Shown: positions 9,964-17,875 of the stretch, in pieces
Position numbering within the stretch: the first letter of the stretch is position 1
Layout of the letters: each line of letters starts with the position of its first letter
Assembly: GCF_004004515.1 (NCBI RefSeq)
Contig: NZ_RXOL01000004.1
Span: forward strand, 124,001-188,000
Length of the DNA stretch: 64,000 bases
Source: Croceicoccus ponticola
GTDB lineage: Bacteria > Pseudomonadota > Alphaproteobacteria > Sphingomonadales > Sphingomonadaceae
Reading direction: 5' to 3'
Translations under genes and position numbers: made by a program
Notes under the pieces: model-generated
Database searches by the model: none
What the model saw: only the letters and a program-made list of their open reading frames with translations
What the model was told of the DNA's origin: nothing

Positions 9964-10034
9964 CTCTATTTCCCCAGCGGGTCGGCCTAGCTCCCTCGCG
10001 GTTCGGCTGGCACAGACCGGTCATGCCGCCGCGA

Positions 10035-10982
10035 TCACACCGCGACGGCCCGGCGTTGCGGTTCGGACGCGCCCGGCTGCATGGCCAGCGCCGCACAACC
10101 GAGCGATGCGCCCGCCGCGCGCATCGCGCCGAACACGGCAAGGCTGCCACATGCATCGCCGAACCTGTCGCCAAGAGCATAGCACATGCGCTGGCCCATG
10201 ATTTCGGTCGTCACCAGCCAGCCGCCAGTCGCACCGCGCACGGCATCGAGCAGGCAGATGTCAGCGCTGGCCTTGCGGCCATAACCGAAGACCTGCGCGC
10301 CAGCGTCAAGCGCGGCGGCGCGCCATGCTGCGAAATCGGGGTGATCGGCGGGCAGCACGGCCGCACCGCCCGATTGCAGCGATCCGCTGGCGCGGATGCC
10401 TTCGGCCCGGCCCAGTTCGCGACCGCCCATGAACAGGTGCGGGCGCAAGCGATCGATCGACGGCGCCCCGCCGATTGCGAACAGCGCGTGGCTGCGATCC
10501 GCGGCCAGCCCGGCGAGCCCTGCATCGAGCCCGTCTTCGGCAGACGCGGCATAAGCCAGCCCGCGGCTTGCGCGATCCAGCGCGTCGAGCAGCACGTCGG
10601 GGGCCACGTCGCCGGCAAATCCAGCATGGGCGATGATGGTCGCACGCGCCCGGTTCCGCGCCGCACGGGCCAGTTTCGCCAGAGCGACATCGATATCGTC
10701 GACCTGCACATGCGCGCCGCGCACGGGCCGGGTGCTGACGACACCGACCGCGCCGCGAGCTAGTGCTGCGACCGCGTCCACTTCGCCGCGTGCGAAATAT
10801 AGCGCGCCGGGGAGCACTTTGGCCGGGCTCATCGCAATCGAATGCGCCGCGAATTCGCCATGCGCGATGCCGCCGACAGACAGCGCCACCGTGTGCGCGC
10901 GCCAGAGCGTTCGATAGGCGGTCCCCTCGCTTTCCTCGATAATCGCGCGGCGGGTATCGTTCGGAACAGGCTGGGCACTCAT
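10035..10982 (-). CDS. MurF-like protein lacking the ATP-binding P-loop and the C-terminal ligase domain
   Basis: An intact 315-codon frame at the murF position, starting in an ATGA overlap with murE. Real MurF proteins have about 450-480 residues. Residues 26-110 resemble the MurF N-terminal domain (LWRAHTVALSVGG, SPAKVLPGALYFARG, VDDIDVALAKLARAARNRA). Residues 112-300 resemble the middle domain (FAIGGAPSIDRLRPH, GGAAVLPADHPDFAAW, AGAQVFGYGR, GSLAVFGAMRAAG). Where MurF has its TGSxGKT nucleotide loop, this protein has IIAHAGFAGDVAP (about 116-128), with no Gly-Lys-Thr/Ser. The whole C-terminal domain of 130-150 residues, which carries the ligase closing motif, is absent, and the 181-base gap downstream holds no remnant. 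No frameshift or internal stop is seen, so it appears maintained. Adding D-Ala-D-Ala seems impossible by the usual mechanism. A structural or regulatory role, or partnership with a true MurF encoded elsewhere, is inference. Confidence 0.8.
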   Translation of the reverse strand: MSAQPVPNDTRRAIIEESEGTAYRTLWRAHTVALSVGGIAHGEFAAHSIAMSPAKVLPGALYFARGEVDAVAALARGAVGVVSTRPVRGAHVQVDDIDVALAKLARAARNRARATIIAHAGFAGDVAPDVLLDALDRASRGLAYAASAEDGLDAGLAGLAADRSHALFAIGGAPSIDRLRPHLFMGGRELGRAEGIRASGSLQSGGAAVLPADHPDFAAWRAAALDAGAQVFGYGRKASADICLLDAVRGATGGWLVTTEIMGQRMCYALGDRFGDACGSLAVFGAMRAAGASLGCAALAMQPGASEPQRRAVAV

Positions 10983-12454
10983 GCGGCACACTCCCTGGCT
11001 ACGGTGACGTCGTCGAATGGGTGGACGCGGGTGGCCTCTCCGCGACCATAAATCTGGCCTTGTTCGTGGCCCTTGCCGGCGATCAGGACGATGTCGCCCT
11101 TGCCTGCCTGTGCGATCGCGGTGGCGATGGCTTCGCGCCGCCCAGCGATTTCAGCGATATTGTCCGCCGCGCCCGCACCCGCCACGATGGCAGCGCGGAT
11201 CGCTTCGGGGTCTTCGCCGCGCGGGTTGTCGTCGGTCACTATGGCGACCTCGGAATGCGCGGCCACGATTTCGCCCATCGGCGCGCGCTTGCCGGTATCG
11301 CGGTCGCCGCCTGCGCCGAACACGGTGATGAGCCGGCCCGTGACATGGGGGCGCAGCGCAAAAATCGCGGCTTCGAGCGCGTCGGGCGTGTGCGCGTAAT
11401 CGACATAGACGGGCGCGCCGGCCCGGTTGATCGCCGCGCGTTCCAACCGCCCGCGAACGGGTTGCAGCCGGGACAGGCAGTCGAACACCTGCTTCGCCAT
11501 CGGCCCTGCATCGTCCGCCGTCGCCAGCACCAAACCCGCCGCGACGAGCGCGTTGGCCGACTGATAGGCGCCGATCAACGGAAGGCGCACGGCATATTCG
11601 TCGCCTGCGTAAGCCAGCTTCAGATCCTGACCCAGTTCGGTCGGCGTGCGATCGAGCAGGCGGATGCCCGGATTGGCGGCATCCGCCTGCTCGCCCACAG
11701 CGAACAAGTGCAGACCCCGCCGGCGCACATGTTCGCAGACCGCGCCACTGCGCGGATCGTCCATCCATACTACAGCCGATCCACCGTCGGATACGACCTC
11801 ATCGAAAAGGCGCATCTTGGCGGCGAAGTAGGCCTCCATGTCGGCATGGTAGTCGAGATGGTCGCGGGAAAGGTTGGTGAAGGCCCCGGCGGCAACGCGC
11901 AGGCCTTCGTTGCGGAATTGCGATAGACCGTGGCTCGATGCTTCGTAGGCGACATGCGTCACCCCTTCGCGGGCCAATCCGGTCATGTTCGACAGGAACG
12001 TGACGATATCAGGCGTGGTCAGCCCGGTCGAAACGCTTTCGTCGGGCGTGGTAACGCCCAGCGTGCCGATCGACGCGGCGGAATATCCGCACATGCGCCA
12101 GATCTGGCGGGTCATTTCGACGGTGCTGGTCTTGCCGTTGGTGCCGGTGACGGCAACTACGGTGGCGGGCTGCGGGGTGAAGAACCCGGCGGCAAGTCGC
12201 GCGAAAGCCTGGCGCGGTTCGTCGGATGCGATGTGGATCGCGCCGTCGACCTCGACACCGGGACGCGCGACGATTGCGATGGCTCCGGCGGCGATAGCGG
12301 CGGGGATGAAATCCTCGCCATTGGCCTCGCTGCCCCGGAATGCGCCGAACACGGTGCCGGGCGCGACCTTGCGGTTGTCGATGGCGAAGCCGGTGACGTC
12401 AGCGTCGCCGTCGATCGCAATGCCCGCCTTTTGCGCCAGCGCCGAAAGCTTCAT
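10979..12454 (-). CDS. murE: UDP-MurNAc-tripeptide synthetase MurE (meso-diaminopimelate-adding)
   Basis: A cytoplasmic Mur ligase of 491 residues adding the third stem-peptide residue. P-loop VVAVTGTNGKTSTVEM, then EASSHGLSQFRNEGLRVAAG and FTNLSRDHLDYH in the central domain. The C-terminal domain has VDYAHTPDALE, FGAGGDRDTGKR and VTDDNPRGEDP. The DNPR motif is the established marker for meso-diaminopimelate rather than lysine. The start MKLSALAQKAGI overlaps the ftsI stop by one base; the upstream open frame overlies ftsI. It overlaps the MurF-like gene by 4 bases. Confidence 0.96.
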   Translation of the reverse strand: MKLSALAQKAGIAIDGDADVTGFAIDNRKVAPGTVFGAFRGSEANGEDFIPAAIAAGAIAIVARPGVEVDGAIHIASDEPRQAFARLAAGFFTPQPATVVAVTGTNGKTSTVEMTRQIWRMCGYSAASIGTLGVTTPDESVSTGLTTPDIVTFLSNMTGLAREGVTHVAYEASSHGLSQFRNEGLRVAAGAFTNLSRDHLDYHADMEAYFAAKMRLFDEVVSDGGSAVVWMDDPRSGAVCEHVRRRGLHLFAVGEQADAANPGIRLLDRTPTELGQDLKLAYAGDEYAVRLPLIGAYQSANALVAAGLVLATADDAGPMAKQVFDCLSRLQPVRGRLERAAINRAGAPVYVDYAHTPDALEAAIFALRPHVTGRLITVFGAGGDRDTGKRAPMGEIVAAHSEVAIVTDDNPRGEDPEAIRAAIVAGAGAADNIAEIAGRREAIATAIAQAGKGDIVLIAGKGHEQGQIYGRGEATRVHPFDDVTVARECAA

Positions 12455-14226
12455 CAGTGCGCGCCCCCGTGTTCGATCAGCGGGCGCACGTCGGTCAGGT
12501 CGATATCGCGATTTTCGTCGGGGTACACGCCCAGCATCGGGCCGATGCGCGGGACGATCCGGCCAACGGCGGCAGCCGCGTTCCACGCCGCGGTGCGCTG
12601 ATAGCTGGTTGCCGCCGTGCCCTTGGGTTCGTCGTACATCGTGATCACGACAAAGCGCGGATTGTCCATCGGGAAGGCAGCGGCGAACGTGGTGACAAGC
12701 GATGTGCGATTATAGCCACCCGCACCCGGCTTTTCGGCAGAGCCGGTCTTGCCGCCCAGCCGGAAGCCCGGGGCGTCGGCCTTGCGGCCCGTGCCGTCGG
12801 TCACGATCATGCGGAGCAGCTGGCGCATGCGGGCGCTGGTCGCTTCCTTGAACACGCGGCGGCCCTTGGGCGCTTCGCCGGGCTTCACCTTCTTCAGCGT
12901 CGCCGGCCGCCAGATGCCGCCGTTGACCATCGTCGCATAGGCGCTGGCCAGGTGCAGAGGCGTAACCGCGATGCCGTGGCCATACGACACCGTCATCGTC
13001 GTCAGGCGAGGCCATTCGCCGCTGCGCCAGATCGGGAAACCGCGCGCGGGCAGTTCGATGTAGGGACGCTCGTTGAAGCCGAGCTTTTCCATCATCTTCT
13101 TCATGCGGACGCTGCCCAGTTCGTCGGCGATCTGCGCGGTGCCGATGTTCGACGAATGGATCAGGATTTCCGGCACGTTCAGATGCTGGCCGATGGTGTG
13201 ACTGTCGCGGATAGAAAAGCGCCCGACGCGCAACGGCGCGCCCGCCGGAAAGGTGCGGCCAAGATTGGTGATGACGCCTGCGTCGATCGCGGCGGCGATC
13301 GTCAGCGGCTTGAACGTCGACCCGAGTTCATAGACCTGGTTCGTCACCCGGTTGAACATCAGGGCCATGCCCTTTTCATCGATGTGATTGGGATCGAAAC
13401 TGGGCAGCGATGCCATCGCGACGACTTCGCCAGTATCGACATCCATGACGATACCGCCCGCGCCCTTGGCCTGCGCCAGACCCATGCCGCGCAGCAATTC
13501 ATCTTCCAGCGCGGCCTGGACGCGGGTGTCGATGGCAAGAACCTGTTCGCTGCCGCGCGTTTCGGGATCGCTCAGCGACGTGTTGAACACTTCTTCCATG
13601 CCGACATGGCCCTTGCCGTCCGCACCGACATAGCCGAGCACGTGGGCGGCAAGATTGCCTTCGGGGTAATAGCGGCTGGGTTCGGCGGGCGGCGACAGCG
13701 CCGGTTCGCCGATGCGGAACACGCGGTTCGCCTCATCGGGCAGGATGCGGCGGCGCAAGTACTGCCCTTTGCCGCTGGCCAGCCTTTTTTCAAGGTCGGC
13801 CTCGTCCATGTCGGGGAAAATCTCGACCAGCTTGCGCGCAACTTCGCGCGGCGAACGGGTCAGCGGATCGCCGCCTTCCATCGCCTTGGGATTGAACCAC
13901 AGGGCATAGGATTTAAAATCGCGCGCCAGCGGCACGCCATTGCGGTCGACGATCGTGCCGCGATCGGGCAGCAGGGCATTGCCGGCGGGCGTGAACGAAC
14001 CGGTGCCACCGAACACCCCGATCATCGCCACGCGCAGCACCAGCACCGCCGTCGCCAGCGCAAAGGCAAAGGCGATCAGCGCGACGCGCTTGCGCGCCAG
14101 TGTCAGGGTCGTCGCACGAAGATCCGCCCGGCGCGACGGCGCGGGCGGCGATGCGTGAACCGAAATGCGGTGGCCGTGGCCATGCCCGGAAAGGCCCTGG
14201 GCCGTTCCGAGCGGTATCGATGCCAT
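12454..14226 (-). CDS. ftsI: Septal peptidoglycan transpeptidase FtsI (class B PBP3)
   Basis: A bitopic penicillin-binding protein of 590 residues that cross-links septal peptidoglycan. The basic cytoplasmic N-terminus is followed by one membrane helix at about residues 48-70 (VALIAFAFALATAVLVLRV), a pedestal domain and the transpeptidase domain. Catalytic motifs are ELGSTFKPLT (SxxK), IHSSNIGTAQ (SxN) and GGKTGSAEK (KTG). The ATG overlaps the ftsL stop by one base, and its stop overlaps the murE start. Length and motifs are normal. Confidence 0.95.
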   Translation of the reverse strand: MASIPLGTAQGLSGHGHGHRISVHASPPAPSRRADLRATTLTLARKRVALIAFAFALATAVLVLRVAMIGVFGGTGSFTPAGNALLPDRGTIVDRNGVPLARDFKSYALWFNPKAMEGGDPLTRSPREVARKLVEIFPDMDEADLEKRLASGKGQYLRRRILPDEANRVFRIGEPALSPPAEPSRYYPEGNLAAHVLGYVGADGKGHVGMEEVFNTSLSDPETRGSEQVLAIDTRVQAALEDELLRGMGLAQAKGAGGIVMDVDTGEVVAMASLPSFDPNHIDEKGMALMFNRVTNQVYELGSTFKPLTIAAAIDAGVITNLGRTFPAGAPLRVGRFSIRDSHTIGQHLNVPEILIHSSNIGTAQIADELGSVRMKKMMEKLGFNERPYIELPARGFPIWRSGEWPRLTTMTVSYGHGIAVTPLHLASAYATMVNGGIWRPATLKKVKPGEAPKGRRVFKEATSARMRQLLRMIVTDGTGRKADAPGFRLGGKTGSAEKPGAGGYNRTSLVTTFAAAFPMDNPRFVVITMYDEPKGTAATSYQRTAAWNAAAAVGRIVPRIGPMLGVYPDENRDIDLTDVRPLIEHGGAH

Positions 14227-14852
14227 CAGCGCTGGCCCTCTGCGATCACCGAATCGAGGTCGAACCGGTCGGCAAATGACGCCGGGGCGGCGGACGCGGC
14301 CTTGACCGCCGACTTCACCGCGGTCTTCGCCATGGCTTGGGGCGCTTTGACGATTTCGCGCGCGACCAGCTGGCGCATCATGGTCGGCCCTTGGGCCAAC
14401 CGGATCGGGGCGTCGATCTTGCCGGCATCGCCCTGCAACTCTGCCCGCGCGCTGTCGGCGCTGGCCATGCGGACCGGCGCGGCGTCGCCGGCGTCGGGCT
14501 CTGCGGGCAGTTGCGCGGCGGCGGCCATGCGGATGGGTTCAGCCTCGATGATCCGGACCGGCTTGCCCAGCGCGGCCAATTGCGCACGGCCGTCGAGGAA
14601 CTGGCTCGCCTGCGGGGCGACATAGCCGAAGTCCACTTCGTTCCAGCGGACCAGCTGTTGCTGCCGGGCGCGAGTCTGGAATTCGGTTTCCAGCACCGCG
14701 ATCTGCTGCTTGGTCGCGATGATCGCCTTTTCACGCTCCGCGATCTCGCTGTTCACGGCCTTCACCTGCAGCATGAGCACGAGGCTGAGCGCGGTAGCCA
14801 GCACGACGGCACCGGTCCAGAGCAGCGAATGCAGGCGGTTGCGGTGGGTCAT
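14226..14852 (-). CDS. ftsL: FtsL-like divisome protein with long C-terminal extension
   Basis: A 208-residue bitopic protein between rsmH and ftsI, the conserved position of ftsL. A short cytoplasmic start is followed by a membrane helix at about 11-30 ([20 protein letters not shown]) and a heptad-like segment at 31-68 ([33 protein letters not shown]) typical of the FtsL coiled coil that pairs with FtsQ and FtsB. Usual FtsL proteins have 100-130 residues; here about 100 more follow. The tail is Ala/Pro rich and holds three copies of a short motif: PIRMA (106-110), PVRMA (126-130) and PIRLA (149-153). FtsL identity is based on position and architecture because the family diverges strongly. 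Confidence 0.75.
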   Translation of the reverse strand: MTHRNRLHSLLWTGAVVLATALSLVLMLQVKAVNSEIAEREKAIIATKQQIAVLETEFQTRARQQQLVRWNEVDFGYVAPQASQFLDGRAQLAALGKPVRIIEAEPIRMAAAAQLPAEPDAGDAAPVRMASADSARAELQGDAGKIDAPIRLAQGPTMMRQLVAREIVKAPQAMAKTAVKSAVKAASAAPASFADRFDLDSVIAEGQR

Positions 14853-15823
14853 GCGGAGATCCTCTCGGCGGCGGGACGTGCGGGAGCAGCGGTGCGGATA
14901 GCGGCGCGCAAGACGGCGGACCGGGCGCGCGGGTTGCGCGCCAGTTCGGCCTTGCCCGCGCGCACGGCCTTGGCGGGACGCTGAAACACCGGGGCATGGG
15001 CGGGCGCGACGTCGGGCATGTGGCGCGACGGCGCGGCGGCAGAGCCCGATGCGTCGCGCAGATAATGCTTCACGATGCGATCCTCGAGGCTGTGAAAGCT
15101 GACGACGGCAAGGCGTCCGCCTTCCTTCAGAAGTTCCTCCGACGCGGACAGCGCTGCGGCCAATTCGTCGAGTTCGCCGTTCACATGGATGCGGATGGCC
15201 TGGAAACTGCGAGTCGCCGGATCCTTGGGCGCGCCGGGGTAATATCCGAGCGCCTTGCGCACGACCTTGGCCAGTTGGCCGGTCGTTTCCAGCGGGCGCG
15301 AGGCGACGATGGCGCGGGCGACGCGGCGCGACTGACGTTCTTCACCATATTTGTACAGTACGTCGGCGATCGCTTCCTCGCTGGCGGTGTTCAGGAAATC
15401 GGCAGCGCTTTCGCCTTCCTGGCTCATGCGCATGTCGAGAGGGCCGTCGGAAGAGAAGGCAAACCCCCGTCCGGGCTGGTCGAGCTGCATGGAAGAAACG
15501 CCGATATCCATGACGACTCCATCCACTTGCGCCACACCGGCTTCGTGCATTGCGTCGGCCATTTCGGAAAAGCGACGGGGATGGAGCACCAGACGCGGGT
15601 TATCCCCGACGGTTTCTTCCCAACGGCTTCCGGCTGCGATCGCATCGGGGTCGCGGTCGAACCCGTGGACCGTCGCACCGGCGTCGAGCAGGGCGCGGGT
15701 GTAGCCGCCGGCGCCGAACGTGGCGTCGATGATGACGGAGCCGGGCCGCGGGGCAAGCGCGGCGACGACTTCGTCCAGGAGAACGGGGGTGTGTGGGGCC
15801 GTGGTGGCGGTGCCTTGCGTCAC
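14849..15823 (-). CDS. rsmH: 16S rRNA (cytosine-1402-N4)-methyltransferase RsmH (MraW)
   Basis: An SAM-dependent enzyme of 324 residues methylating C1402 of 16S rRNA at the ribosomal P site. It starts with GTG in a GTGA overlap with the mraZ stop; the longer open frame runs over mraZ and is rejected. Family motifs include [30 protein letters not shown] (SAM binding), [27 protein letters not shown] and [15 protein letters not shown]. As in most bacteria it is second in the dcw cluster. The 3' end overlaps ftsL by 4 bases. Confidence 0.95.
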   Translation of the reverse strand: MTQGTATTAPHTPVLLDEVVAALAPRPGSVIIDATFGAGGYTRALLDAGATVHGFDRDPDAIAAGSRWEETVGDNPRLVLHPRRFSEMADAMHEAGVAQVDGVVMDIGVSSMQLDQPGRGFAFSSDGPLDMRMSQEGESAADFLNTASEEAIADVLYKYGEERQSRRVARAIVASRPLETTGQLAKVVRKALGYYPGAPKDPATRSFQAIRIHVNGELDELAAALSASEELLKEGGRLAVVSFHSLEDRIVKHYLRDASGSAAAPSRHMPDVAPAHAPVFQRPAKAVRAGKAELARNPRARSAVLRAAIRTAAPARPAAERISA

Positions 15824-16323
15824 TTGCCGCCCCGCTTCGGCTTGTCGGTTTCGGCCATCATCGCGTTGCAGGCAGCCTTTGCCGCAGCCCAGTCGTCGCC
15901 CATTTCCATGAGCTTTGCCGGGTTCCAGATGGTGAAGAACGCGCCGCCGCCCTGAAAGAACACTTGTTCCTCCAGCCCGCCGAGGCCGACGAGATAGTCG
16001 GGCATGATAAAGCGGCCCGAATCGTCGAACGGCACTTCCATGAAACCGTAAAGCTGTGCGGAGCGGGTATCGCGGTCGAAATCCTTGTCGAGGCGCAAGG
16101 CGCGCTCTTCCTCGCGGTCGAGCTGTTCGTCGAGCTCGTCCATGCGCGAAAGGCCGAAACCGGTCAGGCAATCCCAACGGTCATGCTTGGCGACGCAGAG
16201 GATGCGCTGATCGTTCGAGCTGTCGCGGACGACCTTGCGGAAGGCCGGCGGCAACACGAAACGACCCTTTTCGCCGCGAAGCGAAAAGCCCTGTCCCCTG
16301 TAGCTGAATGGCCTTACCGCCAC
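15820..16323 (-). CDS. mraZ: Transcriptional regulator MraZ
   Basis: A member of the AbrB-like MraZ family that binds repeats upstream of its own operon and controls dcw expression. Two tandem SpoVT/AbrB-type halves are visible: [19 protein letters not shown] and, later, [20 protein letters not shown] choose the GTG at 16323 ([13 protein letters not shown], 167 residues) because GGGG lies a suitable distance upstream and the length is usual. A TTG at 16422 would add 33 residues without family resemblance. It is the first gene of the cluster and overlaps rsmH by 4 bases. Confidence 0.88.
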   Translation of the reverse strand: MAVRPFSYRGQGFSLRGEKGRFVLPPAFRKVVRDSSNDQRILCVAKHDRWDCLTGFGLSRMDELDEQLDREEERALRLDKDFDRDTRSAQLYGFMEVPFDDSGRFIMPDYLVGLGGLEEQVFFQGGGAFFTIWNPAKLMEMGDDWAAAKAACNAMMAETDKPKRGGK

Positions 16324-16679
16324 GAATACCCCAAGCCCTAGTGTCGATCCCGTCGGAACACAGCTTCCCCGCACCCGGTCGTGCCTTAGCGCGGCCCGGT
16401 ACACCCCCAGCGGGTGCGGCAAACGAAGCGTTCCATGAACAGCAATGGTAATACCCCGGCTTTAGCGGGGATGAAAGGGGAAATTACGGGAAAATACGGT
16501 TTTACCGCACTCTACGGTGGAAATCCGTGGATTAGCACCTGGATTGCGATGCCAGGAATCGCCGAACAAGCCCCTCAATTCAAGGCGAATCCCGTGATTT
16601 CACGAGAGAATCGGTGTTGGGCCCGTGCCCGTCCCGTCATTTCCCCGGTGCGCGATTGCACGCGGCCGGCAAACGAGGC
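16324..16679. other. Noncoding region carrying the dcw operon control sequences
   Basis: 356 bases between mraZ and the neighbouring lipoprotein gene without a credible gene. It is visibly more AT-rich than its surroundings around 16480-16560 and contains the phased box array listed separately. An imperfect hairpin (CCCC at 16454-16457 with GGGG at 16467-16470) overlaps the first box. I could not pick out a convincing -35/-10 pair by eye. Confidence 0.6.
16467..16531 (+). promoter_or_regulatory. Array of MraZ-type boxes with strict 10-base spacing
   Basis: Read on the plus strand, five-base units begin every 10 bases: GGGGA (16467), GGGGA (16477), CGGGA (16487), CGGTT (16497), a degenerate GCACT (16507), GTGGA (16517) and GTGGA (16527). 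MraZ of E. coli is known to bind TGGGN direct repeats separated by five bases near its own promoter, so period and core fit. Here the boxes read on the strand opposite to mraZ and lie about 140-210 bases before its start. Binding by MraZ is inference. Confidence 0.6.
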
Positions 16680-17474
16680 TCAAGTGGCCGTAGCGGGCCC
16701 TTCGGCAGCTTGAATAAGGTCGAAAAGCAGGCCCTCGCCCGCAGCTCCCGCGTTTTCCCCGTCGGCAAGGAAAGTCGCGTCAGCCATCAGCATGACCTTG
16801 CCCCCGCCCACGCGGCACCATGCGACAAGGCCCTCGCTGACCGATTGGCAATTGCTGTCGTGGCCGCCGTCGGCCAATTCGAAGCGTCCGCCGTCTTCGA
16901 CCGGGAAATCGCGGGAGCCCCATCGGGCGATGTGATCGCCCCGCTCGTCCGGCAGGAGCCTCATACCCCAGCGGGCGAGGATAGGCGACAGCATCGAGAT
17001 AGCTTCGGGTCGGCGGCGATCGCCAAATCCGTAATGGGAGTGCGCGTCGAGCATCGGGTCGACGATCAGCAGCACTCGGCCGCCCGCACGGACGAACGCG
17101 TCGAGCGCGACATTTTCCCCTGGCGAAAGCGCGCGGGGCTGCGCCATCACGATCGTGCCCGCTTCGGGCAGAGTCGCCAGCGTGTCGATGGGCACAAGGT
17201 CGTACCGGCTTTCCAGCGCGGTGCGGGCCCAGTGAACCTCTGCCGTTTGCGACAAGATGTCGCCAAGCCCCCCTTCGGACCACAGGATCGGCAGGCTGGT
17301 GAACAGCATCAGGTCCGGTTTTTCGGCACCCGGGCCGACGTCGGTTCCGGCGTCTGCCTCGGCCTCGGTCTGCGCGCCTGAATCTTCGACGGACTGATCG
17401 GTTTGGACCGGGGACGCGGAACAGGCCGCGAGCAGGAGAGGCACGACCAGCGTGATCGCCATGCGCCGAGACAT
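16680..17474 (-). CDS. Lipoprotein with GldG/DUF4350-like domain
   Basis: 264 residues. The N-terminus MSRRMAITLVVPLLLAAC is a lipoprotein signal ending in a lipobox, so Cys18 is probably lipidated. A short linker of Asp/Glu/Ser/Thr precedes a globular domain with LMLFTSLPILW, GTIVMAQPRALSP and GGRVLLIVDPML, resembling the extracytoplasmic domain of GldG-type ABC transporter accessory proteins and DUF4350. No ABC ATPase or permease is next to it, so the link to transport is weak. A TTG at 17483 would overlap the preceding stop, but the ATG at 17474 gives the better signal peptide. It is last in an operon with a small membrane protein and cysteine synthase. Confidence 0.6.
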   Translation of the reverse strand: MSRRMAITLVVPLLLAACSASPVQTDQSVEDSGAQTEAEADAGTDVGPGAEKPDLMLFTSLPILWSEGGLGDILSQTAEVHWARTALESRYDLVPIDTLATLPEAGTIVMAQPRALSPGENVALDAFVRAGGRVLLIVDPMLDAHSHYGFGDRRRPEAISMLSPILARWGMRLLPDERGDHIARWGSRDFPVEDGGRFELADGGHDSNCQSVSEGLVAWCRVGGGKVMLMADATFLADGENAGAAGEGLLFDLIQAAEGPATAT

Positions 17475-17479
17475 GACCG

Positions 17480-17875
17480 TCAATTCCCGGCGGGAGCGGG
17501 CGGCGCGGCGGGCATGTCGCCTTGCGCTGCGGGCGGCATCTGGTCCGCGGGCAGATCGGGCACGACCACAGCTTCGCTGCCCGGCAGTTCGGGGGCGACG
17601 CCGATATCGACCAGCGGATCACTCGACTGTTCGTTCGCGGTTTCCTGTTGCGTCGTCGTGGTGCCGGTTTCGTCGGCCTTTTGCGCGCTTTCGAGGATGG
17701 AACCGGCGATGGCGACCAGGAACAGTACCGACAGCAATCCGCCGACGCCGACCTTGAGCCGATGCATCGCTTCGCCGCGCGTGCCGAACAGGCCCGATCC
17801 GGTTTCAACGCCGGCGGAAGCCGAAGCGGTGGCGCCGGGAACCGGAGTGCGGGAAAGGCGGCGGCGCGGCAGCAT
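17480..17875 (-). CDS. Small single-pass membrane protein of unknown function
   Basis: 131 residues that I do not recognise. A basic N-terminus rich in Ser/Ala/Gly leads to one hydrophobic helix at about residues 41-61 (LKVGVGGLLSVLFLVAIAGSI). It is followed by a low-complexity tail rich in Thr, Gln, Pro and acidic residues, probably periplasmic. Its ATG overlaps the cysteine synthase stop by one base and its stop lies 5 bases before the GldG-like lipoprotein start. The three genes are thus almost certainly one transcript. The two envelope proteins may act together; that is inference from spacing only. Confidence 0.6.
   Translation of the reverse strand: MLPRRRLSRTPVPGATASASAGVETGSGLFGTRGEAMHRLKVGVGGLLSVLFLVAIAGSILESAQKADETGTTTTQQETANEQSSDPLVDIGVAPELPGSEAVVVPDLPADQMPPAAQGDMPAAPPAPAGN

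Noticed and set aside
9863-10180. Possible remnant of the missing MurF C-terminal domain downstream of the MurF-like gene
   Set aside because: Translations of the spacer show no MurF-type C-terminal motif, and the frame present is Arg/Cys-rich shadow sequence.
10035-10982. Frameshifted full-length murF
   Set aside because: The total distance between murE and mraY is too short for a full gene, and the alignable segments lie in one uninterrupted frame with the P-loop replaced rather than shifted out of frame.
12457-14625. 722-codon frame opposite ftsI and ftsL
   Set aside because: Spans two real genes on the other strand, is rich in Arg/His/Gly as expected of a shadow, and has no domain.
16414-16713. 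99-codon plus-strand frame over the mraZ control region
   Set aside because: Overlaps the phased box array and the end of the lipoprotein gene; no ribosome binding site or domain.
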